A stretch of 64,000 nt of DNA, taken from NCBI RefSeq assembly GCF_014385435.1, contig NZ_JACSUD010000005.1, positions 93,551-157,550 of the forward strand. Direction: 5' to 3'. How positions within the stretch are numbered: position 1 is the stretch's first letter; each line of letters opens with the position of its first letter. This DNA is from Alloprevotella sp. Lung230 (GTDB taxonomy: Bacteria; Bacteroidota; Bacteroidia; Bacteroidales; Bacteroidaceae). This document shows positions 25,796-37,000 of the stretch, one piece after another. The position numbers and the translations under genes were made by a program. The notes beneath the pieces were generated by a model. That model saw only the letters and a program-made list of their open reading frames with translations. It was not told the DNA's origin and searched no databases.

Positions 25796-25981
25796 CTCAG
25801 TATCAATCGTAGTGATTTAACTCGTAAGAAGTTCTTTACTTTGATACCCTCTTTGTATCCATTTCCCGCCATCCCGTCTTTGTTCATCAGTTGTGTAGGC
25901 CGTTACACTCCTCCTTCGCAAAGGCGAACTGATGAAAAAAAGAAACAAATATAGTTTCAATCAATTCTGATCACCTATTTA
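25796..25981 (+). mobile_element. MITE-like element, copy D (186 bp, diverged)
   Basis: Oriented like copy A. The termini TAAGTAGGTGCTCAGTATCA and TCAATTCTGATCACCTATTT are recognisable but more diverged, and it is about 10 bp shorter. It is the oldest-looking copy. It lies inside the polysaccharide locus, between the Wzz-like gene and the first glycosyltransferase. Confidence 0.75.
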
Positions 25982-26004
25982 CCTGATTTCAAAAGAACTC
26001 AACC

Positions 26005-26715
26005 ATGAAAGATACTCCTCTGCTTACCATCATCACGGTTGTGCGCAATGCCGTCAATGAGATAGAGGCGACGTTTCAGAGTATAGCGGCTCTCAAGAAA
26101 CCTTGGGTAGAGTATGTGGTGCTGGATGGAGGGAGCACGGATGGCACACAAAATATAATCCGTAAGTATCAGCACATCATTGACTATTGGCACAGTCAAG
26201 CAGACGCCGGAATTTATGACGCGATGAATCAGGCGGCAGCACTGGCACGTGGAAACTATGTGCTCAACATCAATGCCGGAGATGAATTGCTTCACCTTCC
26301 CTATGAGGCGCTTTGCCAAGCTCGTGATTGTGGTACTGATTTACTTGCAGGGAGGGTGGTTACTGACACACGAGAGTGTCTATCCCCCAAATGGAAGGCA
26401 GCTTTGAAAGTCTACAATACACTCCCTCATCAAGGAGCATTTTATCGCCGATTGCTTCTGCTTACTTATCCCTATGACTTGTCATTTCGTGTGTTTGCAG
26501 ATTACGATCTTAATCAAAGACTCTACAAAGTACAAATTAAAGTTGCCATCACCTCTGATGTTATTGCTTTTCATAGTATGCAAGGAATCTCCAACTCATC
26601 TTCAAATGCTGCTGAACTCTTCCACGTCATTGAGAAGAATTTCGGAACTTGGTATCGTTGGCGTGCATGGCTTCATTTCAAATGGATGGGAATTAAACAC
26701 AAACTCTCATTATGA
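26005..26715 (+). CDS. Glycosyltransferase family 2
   Basis: The 236-aa GT-A enzyme starts LLTIITVVRNAVNEIEATF (nucleotide-binding strand). It has YVVLDGGSTDGTQNII, then QADAGIYDAMNQAAALARGNYVLNINAGDEL. The usual DXD metal motif is here NAGDE. The sugar donor and acceptor are unknown; close relatives are WcaA-like enzymes of capsule loci. Its last four bases overlap the start of the next glycosyltransferase (ATGA), showing translational coupling. Confidence 0.87.
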   Translation: MKDTPLLTIITVVRNAVNEIEATFQSIAALKKPWVEYVVLDGGSTDGTQNIIRKYQHIIDYWHSQADAGIYDAMNQAAALARGNYVLNINAGDELLHLPYEALCQARDCGTDLLAGRVVTDTRECLSPKWKAALKVYNTLPHQGAFYRRLLLLTYPYDLSFRVFADYDLNQRLYKVQIKVAITSDVIAFHSMQGISNSSSNAAELFHVIEKNFGTWYRWRAWLHFKWMGIKHKLSL

Positions 26716-27548
26716 ATCTTCTTATTCTTGTTGTCCTTTATCATGTTTCTCCCGAAGAGTCGGAAACGCTTTCCTCTTTGCAAAAGTCGATAGAGACACT
26801 AGGTAAAGGTCATCATCGCCTTCTGTTAAGGGACAATAGTGAGCATCCTTACTCGATAGATACTTTGGAACGGCTTAAAATGAGTCTTTCTCCCCTGAAT
26901 GTGCATTATTGGCAGGATGGAGAAAACAAATCCTTATCTGCAATCTACAATATCGTTATTCGACAATATCTATCTGAACAACAACATCTGGTTCTTCTGG
27001 ATCATGATAGCCACTTTGAGGAAGGATTTTGGAAGGCTTTGTTTGAAAGTCATCAAGCCCATCCTCATTGCTCCTTGTTCCTTCCGATTATTAAGCAAGG
27101 AAGCGATATTATCAGTCCGAGCTGGGTACATGGTTTTAAGGGAAGTTACTGGAAAAAAAAGCAATACGGTCTTGTCACGACACGCCATAGCACTGCTATC
27201 AATAGCGGTATGGTGATTTCAGGAAGCTACTTGAGAGGAGGTTTTGAAGGGTATGATGAAAACCTCCGTTTCTACAATACTGACAATTACTTTATGTGGA
27301 AGTATGGGCAGCAGCACACCCATTTTTGTGTCATCCGCTATACGCTTCAACACACCCTCAACTTCTATGACCCGGCAGAAACTTTTGATAAGAAAGCACG
27401 ACGTTATCGAGAGATGCGCACTTCGGCAATCTACTTGGCAAGGCTCAAATCTTTTTGGTTAGCTTTGCTGATGTATCTTTACTATGATGTATTTTCAATC
27501 AAATGCGCAATACTTAACCGCGAAATACGTTTTATATTTCTCAGATAG
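26712..27548 (+). CDS. Glycosyltransferase, GT2-like (rhamnosyltransferase-type)
   Basis: The 278-aa protein starts LLILVVLYHVSPEES, has RLLLRDNSEHPYS and VLLDHDSHFEEGFWKAL (a DHDS in place of the DXD motif), and INSGMVISGSYLRGGFEGYDENLRFYNTDNYF, as in rhamnosyltransferase-like GT2 enzymes. Sequence similarity to canonical GT2 is weaker than for its neighbours, so the donor sugar is uncertain. It overlaps the preceding gene by 4 nt and is followed by the polymerase gene after 11 nt. Confidence 0.78.
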   Translation: MNLLILVVLYHVSPEESETLSSLQKSIETLGKGHHRLLLRDNSEHPYSIDTLERLKMSLSPLNVHYWQDGENKSLSAIYNIVIRQYLSEQQHLVLLDHDSHFEEGFWKALFESHQAHPHCSLFLPIIKQGSDIISPSWVHGFKGSYWKKKQYGLVTTRHSTAINSGMVISGSYLRGGFEGYDENLRFYNTDNYFMWKYGQQHTHFCVIRYTLQHTLNFYDPAETFDKKARRYREMRTSAIYLARLKSFWLALLMYLYYDVFSIKCAILNREIRFIFLR

Positions 27549-27559
27549 CTTCTACTGAC

Positions 27560-28843
27560 ATGAACGTTGATACTTTTCTCCTCGTCCTTGCATTACACTG
27601 GGAATGGTATATATTGGCATTGTTTTTGTCGATAGCAGCGCTTGTGCCGGTCTATAAGGGCTTTACACTGACATGGTACGACCCACTACGATATAGTGTC
27701 GTTTTTGCTATGTTTGCCAATGCTGTTCCTTTGTTTCTTTACTTCACGCAGAATATGACGACAGAGCATTTTTGCTATTTCATATTGTCTGAAGGATTGT
27801 TTTGGTTAGGCATAGTGAGTTTGGGGAAGAAGCGTGCCACCTTCTCGCGGCACACGATTAAGTACTCTGACCGAATAGGTTTTTATGTATTTATCGTCAT
27901 TGCCGCTCTCTATTTCCTGTTTACTCTGGTTACCTACGCCACCATTGGAATACCGATTTTGATGGATAGTAGTCGGTTGTCTGTTTATGCCGGCACGGGA
28001 GGTTTGGGAATTTTAGCGCGCTTCAATACAGGGTTTAGCATCTATACGATGTTTTATTCGTTCTATCTCTTGCATAAGCGTAAGTATCGTCCCTTGGCCT
28101 ACATCGTGTTGGCTTGTTGTATTTTCTTCTTGATAGCAACAGCCTCTAAATTCGCTTTTCTAAATATCTTGTTTGCCTATTGGGGATTTAAGTTCTTCTA
28201 TCTACAAGAACTGCCGCGTTCTGGGAAAACCTTAATCTACCTTCTCGTGGGCATCATAGCAGCGGTTGTTGTACTGTTAGTGCAAACTGCGGGACTGGGT
28301 GGAAATCTTCAGACGGCAGTTATAGGTCTTGCTGTGCGTTTTGCGGCTTTTGGAGATTGCTATTTCTATGCTTATCCTGACAATGTGCTGAGTGTCGTGG
28401 AAGTACAAAATTCTTGGGTGCAAATCTTTGCTGGCTTACTCAAGCCTTTGCGATTGATCGCTGATGAAGATGTCGCCTCAATTGGCAACCAGTTGGCTTG
28501 GTACGTGACTCCTTCGTCTGTAGGAGAAAATTTGGGGCCTAATGCACGTATTCCCATTTTGAGTTATATTGCCTTTGGATGGTGGGGATTATTGTTTTCT
28601 TACCTCTGCGGCTTGTTTTTGGCTTTCATGCTCTTTCGTTTGCCTCTTCTATTGCCTAAGGGCATCATCTCTGCAGCTTTCTTTACCTACCTTTACATCA
28701 CCCTCAACTCAAGTATTACAGATTTTAGTTTGGGGATAAGTTACTGGTTTGACTTTGTTCTCAATTTTGGCTTTATTCTTGGCTTGATGTTCCTCTTCAG
28801 TCGTCAACTTACGCTCAATCACACATCGGCACAACCTTTATAA
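27560..28843 (+). CDS. Wzy-like O-antigen/EPS polymerase
   Basis: The 427-aa integral membrane protein has about ten to eleven hydrophobic helices. It has a large loop around residues 270-330 containing conserved-looking Arg and Asp residues (AVRFAAFGDCYFYAY and VGENLGPNARIPILSYIAFGWWG). Topology, size and position among glycosyltransferase genes fit a Wzy polymerase, which joins undecaprenyl-linked repeat units in the periplasm. Wzy proteins share little sequence, so the call rests on topology and context. A Wzx flippase would have 12 helices and MATE-like spacing and is less likely. Confidence 0.7.
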   Translation: MNVDTFLLVLALHWEWYILALFLSIAALVPVYKGFTLTWYDPLRYSVVFAMFANAVPLFLYFTQNMTTEHFCYFILSEGLFWLGIVSLGKKRATFSRHTIKYSDRIGFYVFIVIAALYFLFTLVTYATIGIPILMDSSRLSVYAGTGGLGILARFNTGFSIYTMFYSFYLLHKRKYRPLAYIVLACCIFFLIATASKFAFLNILFAYWGFKFFYLQELPRSGKTLIYLLVGIIAAVVVLLVQTAGLGGNLQTAVIGLAVRFAAFGDCYFYAYPDNVLSVVEVQNSWVQIFAGLLKPLRLIADEDVASIGNQLAWYVTPSSVGENLGPNARIPILSYIAFGWWGLLFSYLCGLFLAFMLFRLPLLLPKGIISAAFFTYLYITLNSSITDFSLGISYWFDFVLNFGFILGLMFLFSRQLTLNHTSAQPL

Positions 28844-28858
28844 TCTTTATCTCTCTCT

Positions 28859-29944
28859 ATGAAAATAATCCTTGACAACCTCGTTTTTGCTTGGCAGAAG
28901 ATGGGAGGTATCTCCATATTTTGGGAGAATATAATTCAGATGGTATTGCAACGTTTCGACCCTGAACAGGTGCGGATTTACGAATGGCCACGTGCTCGCA
29001 CGAACTATGTACGTCGCAATTTGGTGATACCCCCTTCCGTGTTGTGCGTGCTCAATGAGTGTTTCTGGAAAGTGAAGCGTTATCTCAATTTGGATATTGA
29101 GACTCCATCTTCAGCTCCTTTTCTCTTTCACTCCTCCTACTATCGTGTTTGCACGCATCCTCGTGCCATCAACATTATTACCATCCACGATTTCACGTAT
29201 GAGAAATATGTGACCGGTCTTAAGAGATGGGTACACCAGTATACAAAGCGCCGAGCACTTCTTAAGGCCGATGCTCTGGTTTGTGTGTCTGAAAGCACAC
29301 GAAAAGATTTGTTGCATTATATGCCTGAGATCAATTCAGAAAAAGTCAGTGTAATTCATAATGGCGTTGCCGACACCTATCGTATTCTCAGCGAGGAGGA
29401 GATGGGCAGTATGGAACCACTTCCTCCACACTTCCTGCTTTTTGTGGGCAATCGTGCACCCTACAAGCAGTTTTCTTTTGCGGTACAAGTGGCAGAGCGT
29501 TTGAAACTTCCTTTGTTGGTGGTGGGAGCGCCTCTCTCAGCAGCAGAACTGTCTTCTGTAACTTCTGTCGAAGTCATACAACGCAAGTTTCCGAGTGATG
29601 CCGAGTTATGTTATTATTACAATCGTGCAACAGCCTTGCTGTATCCTTCTGAATATGAAGGATTCGGCATTCCTGTGATAGAAGCGCAACGTTGTGGCTG
29701 TCCTGTATTGGCGCAGGCCGTCTCCTCAATTCCTGAGGTGATAGGCACCAACTATCCCTTACTGCTTCGTACACTTCAACTTGACACAGCTTGCCAGCTT
29801 ATTCAGCGCCTCATCGATGATACAACTTTTAGAGAGGATGTCTCTCGGCAAGGACTTGATAATAGTCTGCGTTTCTCTTGGAGTAAAATGCAAGAGGAGT
29901 ATTTTCAGTTTTACACAAAAATGTGGGAGAAGCATTGCCTATGA
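28859..29944 (+). CDS. Glycosyltransferase family 4 (GT-B)
   Basis: The 361-aa GT-B enzyme has an N-terminal acceptor domain with MGGISIFWENII and a C-terminal donor domain. The donor domain has the family motif YPSEYEGFGIPVIEAQRCGCPVLA, including the E-x7-E pair that contacts the nucleotide sugar. NIITIHDFTYEKYV and VCVSESTRKDL are typical GT4 segments. The donor sugar is unknown. The gene overlaps the next glycosyltransferase by 4 nt (ATGA). Confidence 0.88.
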   Translation: MKIILDNLVFAWQKMGGISIFWENIIQMVLQRFDPEQVRIYEWPRARTNYVRRNLVIPPSVLCVLNECFWKVKRYLNLDIETPSSAPFLFHSSYYRVCTHPRAINIITIHDFTYEKYVTGLKRWVHQYTKRRALLKADALVCVSESTRKDLLHYMPEINSEKVSVIHNGVADTYRILSEEEMGSMEPLPPHFLLFVGNRAPYKQFSFAVQVAERLKLPLLVVGAPLSAAELSSVTSVEVIQRKFPSDAELCYYYNRATALLYPSEYEGFGIPVIEAQRCGCPVLAQAVSSIPEVIGTNYPLLLRTLQLDTACQLIQRLIDDTTFREDVSRQGLDNSLRFSWSKMQEEYFQFYTKMWEKHCL

Positions 29945-30735
29945 CCCTTTCCATCATCACCGCGACTTACAATAGTGCCGACACGCTTACGGATACGCTC
30001 GAAAGTGTTTTGGCACAAACTTTCACGGACTATGAACTGATTATAGTTGATGGACAGTCTACCGATGGGACATTAGAGATTATAGAACGTTATGCTCCTC
30101 GATTTGAGGGACGACTTCGTGTGGTGAGCGAGCCGGATCAAGGGATTTACGACGCGATGAACAAGGGCATTCGCATGTGCCGTGGAGAAGTGGTGGGACT
30201 TCTCAATAGTGACGACTTCTACACCAGTCCCCATGTGCTGGCCACCCTTGCGAAAACCATAGAGGATAGCCGAGTCGATGCTGTTTATGGCGATGTGCAC
30301 TATGTCGCGCCCAATGATGTCAGCAAGATGGTGCGCTATTATAGTTCACGTCCTTTTCGTCCTTGGATGATGCGCTTAGGATTTATGCCGGCCCACCCCT
30401 CCTTCTATTGTCGGCGCGAAGTTTATCAACAATATGGACTCTTCGACATACAATATAAAGTGGCTGCTGATTTCGAACAATTGCTTCGTCTCATCTTCAT
30501 CCATCGAATCACTACGGCCTACGTGCCGCTGGATTGTGTCACGATGCGTGTCGGGGGAGCTTCCTCCTCCGGCTTACAAAGCCATCGTCGCATTCTGTCC
30601 GATCATCTGCGGGCTTTTCGTCAGCACCACGTCTACACCAATGTCTTTCTACTCAGCCTACGCTATCTTTATAAAATGACAGAATGCCTGACTACGCGAA
30701 GCAAATCTGTCTTTCGCACGCGCCAACGGCTATAG
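29941..30735 (+). CDS. Glycosyltransferase family 2
   Basis: The 264-aa GT-A enzyme starts LSIITATYNSADTLTDTLESV. It has DYELIIVDGQSTDGTLEII, SEPDQGIYDAMNKGIRMCRGEVVGLLNSDDFY (metal-binding SDD) and MPAHPSFYCRREVY. It is closely similar in pattern to the 26005 enzyme, including the GIYDAMN stretch, suggesting a related subfamily. The ATG at 29941 overlaps the stop of the preceding gene. The WecA-like gene starts 18 nt after its stop. Confidence 0.88.
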   Translation: MTLSIITATYNSADTLTDTLESVLAQTFTDYELIIVDGQSTDGTLEIIERYAPRFEGRLRVVSEPDQGIYDAMNKGIRMCRGEVVGLLNSDDFYTSPHVLATLAKTIEDSRVDAVYGDVHYVAPNDVSKMVRYYSSRPFRPWMMRLGFMPAHPSFYCRREVYQQYGLFDIQYKVAADFEQLLRLIFIHRITTAYVPLDCVTMRVGGASSSGLQSHRRILSDHLRAFRQHHVYTNVFLLSLRYLYKMTECLTTRSKSVFRTRQRL

Positions 30736-30753
30736 TCCTCTTCTCTATTTCCT

Positions 30754-31863
30754 ATGAACACCACCGACATTCTCTACCTATTGCTTACCTTTTCTGCAAG
30801 CCTGATGATCACCTTTGTGGCTATGCCTTGGCTGCTGCGTCTCTGCAGAGTACGTGGCCTTTATGATATGCCCAACGAGCGCAAGGTGCATCAAAACAAG
30901 ATACCCCGACTGGGCGGCTTGTTGTTTGCTCCTGCCATGGTCGTTGGGATGGCGGTGAGTTACCTGCTGATGACGATTCTTGAACCCACAACCGAACTGC
31001 CAGTGTTCCGTCTTTCCACGATGATACTGATAGCCGGACTCTTTCTCATTTACCTCATTGGTATTCTCGATGACTTGTTGGGGCTGAAAGCTTCTTTCAA
31101 GTTTCTGGTGCAGTTTGCCGCTACGCTTTTCATGCCGCTGTGTGGGCTCTACATCGACAACTTCTATGGCTTCTGCGGTTTGTACGAGATCCCCCTTTGG
31201 GCGAGCTATCCCCTCACCGTATTTGTCTGTCTGCTCATTGTCAACTCCATCAACCTCATTGATGGCATTGACGGCTTATCTTCGGCGCTGTCTATGATTA
31301 TGTTGGGCGTATTTGCTTTTGTCTTTGCGCAACTGGAAGTCCTGTCCTACACTCTTCTGGCGGTCGGACTGATAGGGGCAGTACTGGCGTTCTTCTATTT
31401 TAATATGTTCGGCAGTGTTGAGCGTGGGACCAAAACCTTTATGGGCGATACCGGCAGCTTGGTCTTGGGCTATGCCATTGCCTATTTGGCCATCAAATAT
31501 GCGATGAACAATCCGGCCGTTTTGCCCTATCGTCCGCACGCACTGCTTTTCTCCTTCACCTTGGTGCTCGTGCCTTGCTTCGACTTGGTGCGTGTGGCTG
31601 TCGGACGCTTGTGGATAGGGAGCGGCATCTTCAGTCCCGACAAAAGCCACCTTCACCACCTCTGTCTGGCCGCAGGCTTCAGTATGCGCCATTCTTTGCT
31701 CCTCATCGTAGGACTGCAAGTTGCGCTCAACGTGCTGAATTGGTTCTTCTATACCCACCTCCAACTTTCAGCCCTGTCCATTGTCATCAGCGACATTCTC
31801 TGCTTCGCTTTCTTCATCTTTTGGTTAAAATGGAAGGCAAAGTTGTCATCTGCATCTTCATAA
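30754..31863 (+). CDS. WecA/MraY-type undecaprenyl-phosphate sugar-1-phosphate transferase
   Basis: The 369-aa polytopic protein has about ten or eleven helices. Signature motifs are the Asp pair in GILDDLLGLK (~104-112), NSINLIDGIDGL (~164-175), FMGDTGSLVLGY, and the cytoplasmic His motif SPDKSHLHHL. It moves a HexNAc-1-phosphate from a UDP-sugar to undecaprenyl phosphate. It could be the true initiating enzyme of this locus or serve another polymer. It is the last gene of the locus; a 194-nt gap with the fba promoter follows. Confidence 0.9.
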   Translation: MNTTDILYLLLTFSASLMITFVAMPWLLRLCRVRGLYDMPNERKVHQNKIPRLGGLLFAPAMVVGMAVSYLLMTILEPTTELPVFRLSTMILIAGLFLIYLIGILDDLLGLKASFKFLVQFAATLFMPLCGLYIDNFYGFCGLYEIPLWASYPLTVFVCLLIVNSINLIDGIDGLSSALSMIMLGVFAFVFAQLEVLSYTLLAVGLIGAVLAFFYFNMFGSVERGTKTFMGDTGSLVLGYAIAYLAIKYAMNNPAVLPYRPHALLFSFTLVLVPCFDLVRVAVGRLWIGSGIFSPDKSHLHHLCLAAGFSMRHSLLLIVGLQVALNVLNWFFYTHLQLSALSIVISDILCFAFFIFWLKWKAKLSSASS

Positions 31864-31929
31864 TCTGTTCTCAACCACAAAAGGTTTAACATTTTGTCCA
31901 ATTTACCTGCAAAATAATACGTTTCAAAT

Positions 31930-33065
<1,136 letters not shown>

Positions 33066-33090
33066 TTGAAGCCTTCTTTCATTTTGATTT

Positions 33091-33134
33091 GAAAAAGCCG
33101 CGTCAAAACAAATTGTTTTGGCGCGGTCTTTTTG
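33091..33134. terminator. Bidirectional terminator between fba and the convergent glycosyltransferase
   Basis: CCGCGTCAAAACA pairs with TGTTTTGGCGCGG around AAT, with A run before and T run after, so it can stop transcription from both sides. Confidence 0.88.
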
Positions 33135-33154
33135 TTTGATACAGAAGAAAATCG

Positions 33155-34024
33155 TTACGGCAGTTTGCGAAAATCGATGGGCTGAAAATCTAAGGGGATG
33201 TCATCGGCCACCCCCTCGTTGAGCGGTGTGGAGAAAATGTAGTGAATACCGTCGAGCATGTCGCGCCAAAACTTCCAGCGCGTGCCCCAAGGCAGAGAGA
33301 GAGCAAAGCGGGTGATGCGCAGCAACGCGCCAATGAGGCCGTGCATCATGTAGAGCACAGCTCCTTTGGAGCGCCGCACCCGCACATCGTCCGAAAAGTG
33401 AGCTCCTGTGGTTGGCCCGGAAGGAATGGAGCAGACGACCTGCGGCTCGTAGCAGATACGTGCGCCCAACCGATGGGCTTGATGGAGAAACACTTCCTCC
33501 TCCCCGCAAGAGAGATAGCCCGCACCGAGGCCGAAGCGAGGGTCGAAGGCGGGCAAAGGCGCATCGGTGCGCAGCGCCATTTCGCAACTGGAGAAGTAGC
33601 AGCCGGAGGGGCGATGGGCGTAGTCGAAAGGCGCTGAAGCGTAAGTCTTGATGGGCGTTCCGACACGGTCGACGGCTTGAAAACAAGCGATGTCCACCTC
33701 GGGGTGAGTGGAGAAATAATGTACGACCGCCTTCAACTGCCGTGGCGTGTAGCGTGCATCGTCATCGACGATGAGGGCCAACTCCGTGGTGCAGTGGCGC
33801 AAGGCGTTATTGCGATTGTAAGAAAGGCCGATGCCCGAAATCGGGAGCACGGTGATGTCCGTACGCTCTTTTAATATAGTGGGGACCATCTCCAAGAACT
33901 GCGCTGCGGTGAACTGAAACGACACGACATAGCACACGTCCGCCTGTTGTGGGAGCAAGAGGTCGGGTACGCCTTGTATGCGGTCGTTGATGGTGCAGAT
34001 GAGGAGTGAAAGTTTGGCCGACAT
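33155..34024 (-). CDS. Glycosyltransferase family 2
   Basis: The 289-aa protein starts LSLLICTINDRIQGV and has LPISGIGLSYNRNNALRHCTTELALIVDDDARYTPRQL. DDDA serves as the metal-binding motif. EEEVFLHQAHRLGARICYEPQ is a typical C-terminal GT2 part. A DXD-bearing GT-A domain is therefore clear; the substrates are not. It is convergent with fba and 69 nt downstream of dnaE on the minus strand. It is not part of the polysaccharide locus by orientation but may serve a related glycan. Confidence 0.83.
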   Translation of the reverse strand: MSAKLSLLICTINDRIQGVPDLLLPQQADVCYVVSFQFTAAQFLEMVPTILKERTDITVLPISGIGLSYNRNNALRHCTTELALIVDDDARYTPRQLKAVVHYFSTHPEVDIACFQAVDRVGTPIKTYASAPFDYAHRPSGCYFSSCEMALRTDAPLPAFDPRFGLGAGYLSCGEEEVFLHQAHRLGARICYEPQVVCSIPSGPTTGAHFSDDVRVRRSKGAVLYMMHGLIGALLRITRFALSLPWGTRWKFWRDMLDGIHYIFSTPLNEGVADDIPLDFQPIDFRKLP

Positions 34025-34093
34025 AAGTAGGAGAGGCGATAGGCCACCTGCCCAAGACGTGCTTGAGCAGGTAGAGATAAGAAACGGAGAGGG

Positions 34094-37000
34094 TTAGTTG
34101 ACTTTGTAGTTGAGGGCGTCGTTGTTGTCTAAGAAGTGCATCAGTTCGCGGGTGATGTTGATGCGCGAGGTGTCGCTCGTCAAGGTAGCCGTTGCCTTCG
34201 TCTCGGGGTCGTGGATGTGGAAGTGGAGCGGCGTTTCACCTTCCGTGCTTTGCACCATTTCAATGATTTCCGTCACCAACATCTCGTCCAGCAGTTTCAA
34301 GTCGGCCGTGATGGTGAGGCTCTGTATGCGTGTGTCGACGAGATCGGAGAGCCATTCCACCTTGCTGATCTGTAGTTTCAATTCCTCCGGCCGCCACTTA
34401 TTGGGGACAACGCGGGCGGTGACGAAGATGGAATTGCCGACCGCAAAGTAGCCCTTAAACTGTGCCCAATCATCGCCGAAGAGTGTGATTTCTCCCGCGC
34501 CTTTGAAGTCCTCGATGCTCACTTTACCATAGGCGTTGCCCTTCTGCGAAATGCGCTCGTTGGCCGCAGTGACCATACCGCCGAACGTCACGTCCTGATT
34601 GGCATAAGGTTCCAGGTCGTTGACATTGAGCATCGACAGCGTGCAAAGGTTGTTGAGGATGATGGCGTAGTTGTCGAGCGGATGCCCACTCAGGTAGATG
34701 CCTATCAAGTCACGCTCCTTGTTGAGGCGCTCGAGGTTGCTCCACGTTTCAAAGATGTGGGGAGGCTTAGGCTTGGAAATCTCTACCGTCTCCATGCCGC
34801 CGAAGAGGCTGTTGGTGTTCTCCTCGTGGTCCTGCTGGAAGTGTACACCGTAGGTCATGAGCACATCGAGGAACATCGTCCCACTGCTGTCGACCGCAAA
34901 GTACTGCTCGCGGCAGAGCTCCGTAAAACTGTCGAACGCACCGGCAATGATCAGCGCTTCGATGTTCTTGCGGTTGCAGGCGTTGAGGTTGACGCGCTCA
35001 AAGAAGTTGTAGACATCGGTGAAGCGTCCTCCTCTCTCGCGCTCGTCGATGATGGCTTGAACGGCGTTTTCGCCCACGCCTTTTATGGCGGCGAGTCCGA
35101 AACGGATGTCGCTCACACAGTTGACGGAAAACTTGAAGTAGCTCTCGTTGACATCGGGGCCGTAGCAATCTATCTTCATGTCCCGACACTCGTCGAGAAA
35201 TTTGGTCAGATCGCCGATGTTGCCCAGCGAACAACTGAGCAGGCCGGCCATATATTGCGCCGGGAAGTTGGCCTTCAAGTAGGCCGTCTGATAGGCCACC
35301 CACGAGTAGCACGTGGCGTGACTCTTGTTGAAGGCATATTCGGCAAAGGCAGTCCAGTCGTTCCAAATCTTTTCCAGCACCTTCGGATCGTGGCCGTTGG
35401 CCTGCCCGCCGGACACAAACTTGGGATACATGTGGTCGAGCTTGTCGCGGAGCTTTTTACCCATGGCCTTGCGGAGGTTGTCGCTCTCGCCGCGGGTGAA
35501 GTTGGCAATCTCGCGCGAGAGAAGCATGACCTGCTCCTGATAGACGGTGATGCCGTAGGTCTCCTTCAAGTACTTCTCCATGCAGTCCAGGTCGTAGGTG
35601 ATGGGCTCGCGGCCGTGTTTGCGATCGATGAACTGCGGGATGTAGGCCATCGGGCCCGGACGGAACAGGGCGTTCATGGCAATAAGGTCTTCGAAGACTG
35701 TGGGTTGGAGCGCCCGCAGGTGTTTCTGCATGCCTAAGGACTCAAACTGAAACGTACCGATGGTGCGCCCGTTGCTGTAGAGGTCGAAAGTGGCCGAGTC
35801 TTCGAGGTCGCAATAGTCCACGTTCACTTCGATGCCGAGCGAGGTGCGGATGTTCTCCACCGCCTCACGCAGGATGGTGAGGGTCTTCAGGCCGAGGAAG
35901 TCCATCTTGATGAGACCCGTCTCTTCAATCACCTTGCCTTCGTACTGGGTGCAACGGAGCTTTTCGCCCGTCTCCTTGTCGTCGGCCGTGGAGATAGGCA
36001 CCCAGTCGGAGATGTCGTCGCGGCAGATGATGAAGCCGCAGGCGTGCACACCGGTGTTGCGGACATTGCCTTCGAGCATCTTGGCATAGCGCAGGGTGTC
36101 GCGCAGCACGGGATTGGGCGATGCCTCTGCCTCGCGCAGTTCGGGGATGGAGGCAATGGCGTTGGTGAGATTCATCTTCAGCGGCTTGCCGTTGAGTCCT
36201 TCGGGGAGCTTGTCGGGGATGAGTTTGCACAGGCGGTGGCTCTCGGCCAGCGGCAGTTGCTGCACCCGCGCCACGTCCTTGATGGCCGACTTGGTGGCCA
36301 TCGTGCCGTAGGTGATGATGTGGGCCACCTTCTCCACGCCATACTTGTCCGTGACCCATTGCAGCACACGGCCGCGGCCATCGTCGTCGAAGTCTACGTC
36401 GATATCGGGCAGAGAGATGCGGTCGGGATTGAGGAAGCGCTCAAACAGGAGATTGTACTTGATGGGGTCGATGTCGGTGATGCGCAGACAGTAGGCCACC
36501 ACGCTGCCGGCGGCCGAACCGCGTCCCGGACCGACGGACACGTTGAGTTGCTCGCGCGCTGTCTTGATGTAGTCCTGCACGATGAGGAAGTAGCCCGGGA
36601 AGCCCATCGTCTTCATGATGTGCAACTCAAAGTTGATGCGTTCGCGCGTCTCGTCGGAGAGCGGGTCGCCGTAGCGCCACTTGGCGCCTTCGTAGGAAAT
36701 CTTGGCCAGATAGTCGGCTTCGAGCTTGATGCGATAGAGTTTGTCGTAGCCGCCGAGTTTTTTGATTTTGGCTTCGCCCTCTTCGCGGGAGAGCACCACG
36801 TTGCCGTTTTCGTCCTGTGTGAACTCGTCGTAGAGCATCTCTTCGGTGAAGCGGGCGCGATAGTCTTCTTCCGTGCCGAATTCCGCCGGGATGTCGAAGT
36901 TGGGCATGATGGGGGCGTGGTCGATGCTGTAAGTTTCGACCTTGTCCAAAATCTCCTGCGTGGTGCTGAGAGCTTCGGGCAGGTCGGCAAAGACTTCGTT

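Noticed and set aside
27560..28843. Wzx flippase
   Set aside because: Helix count, the large loop after the middle of the protein and Arg/Asp positions fit a Wzy-type polymerase better than a 12-helix flippase.
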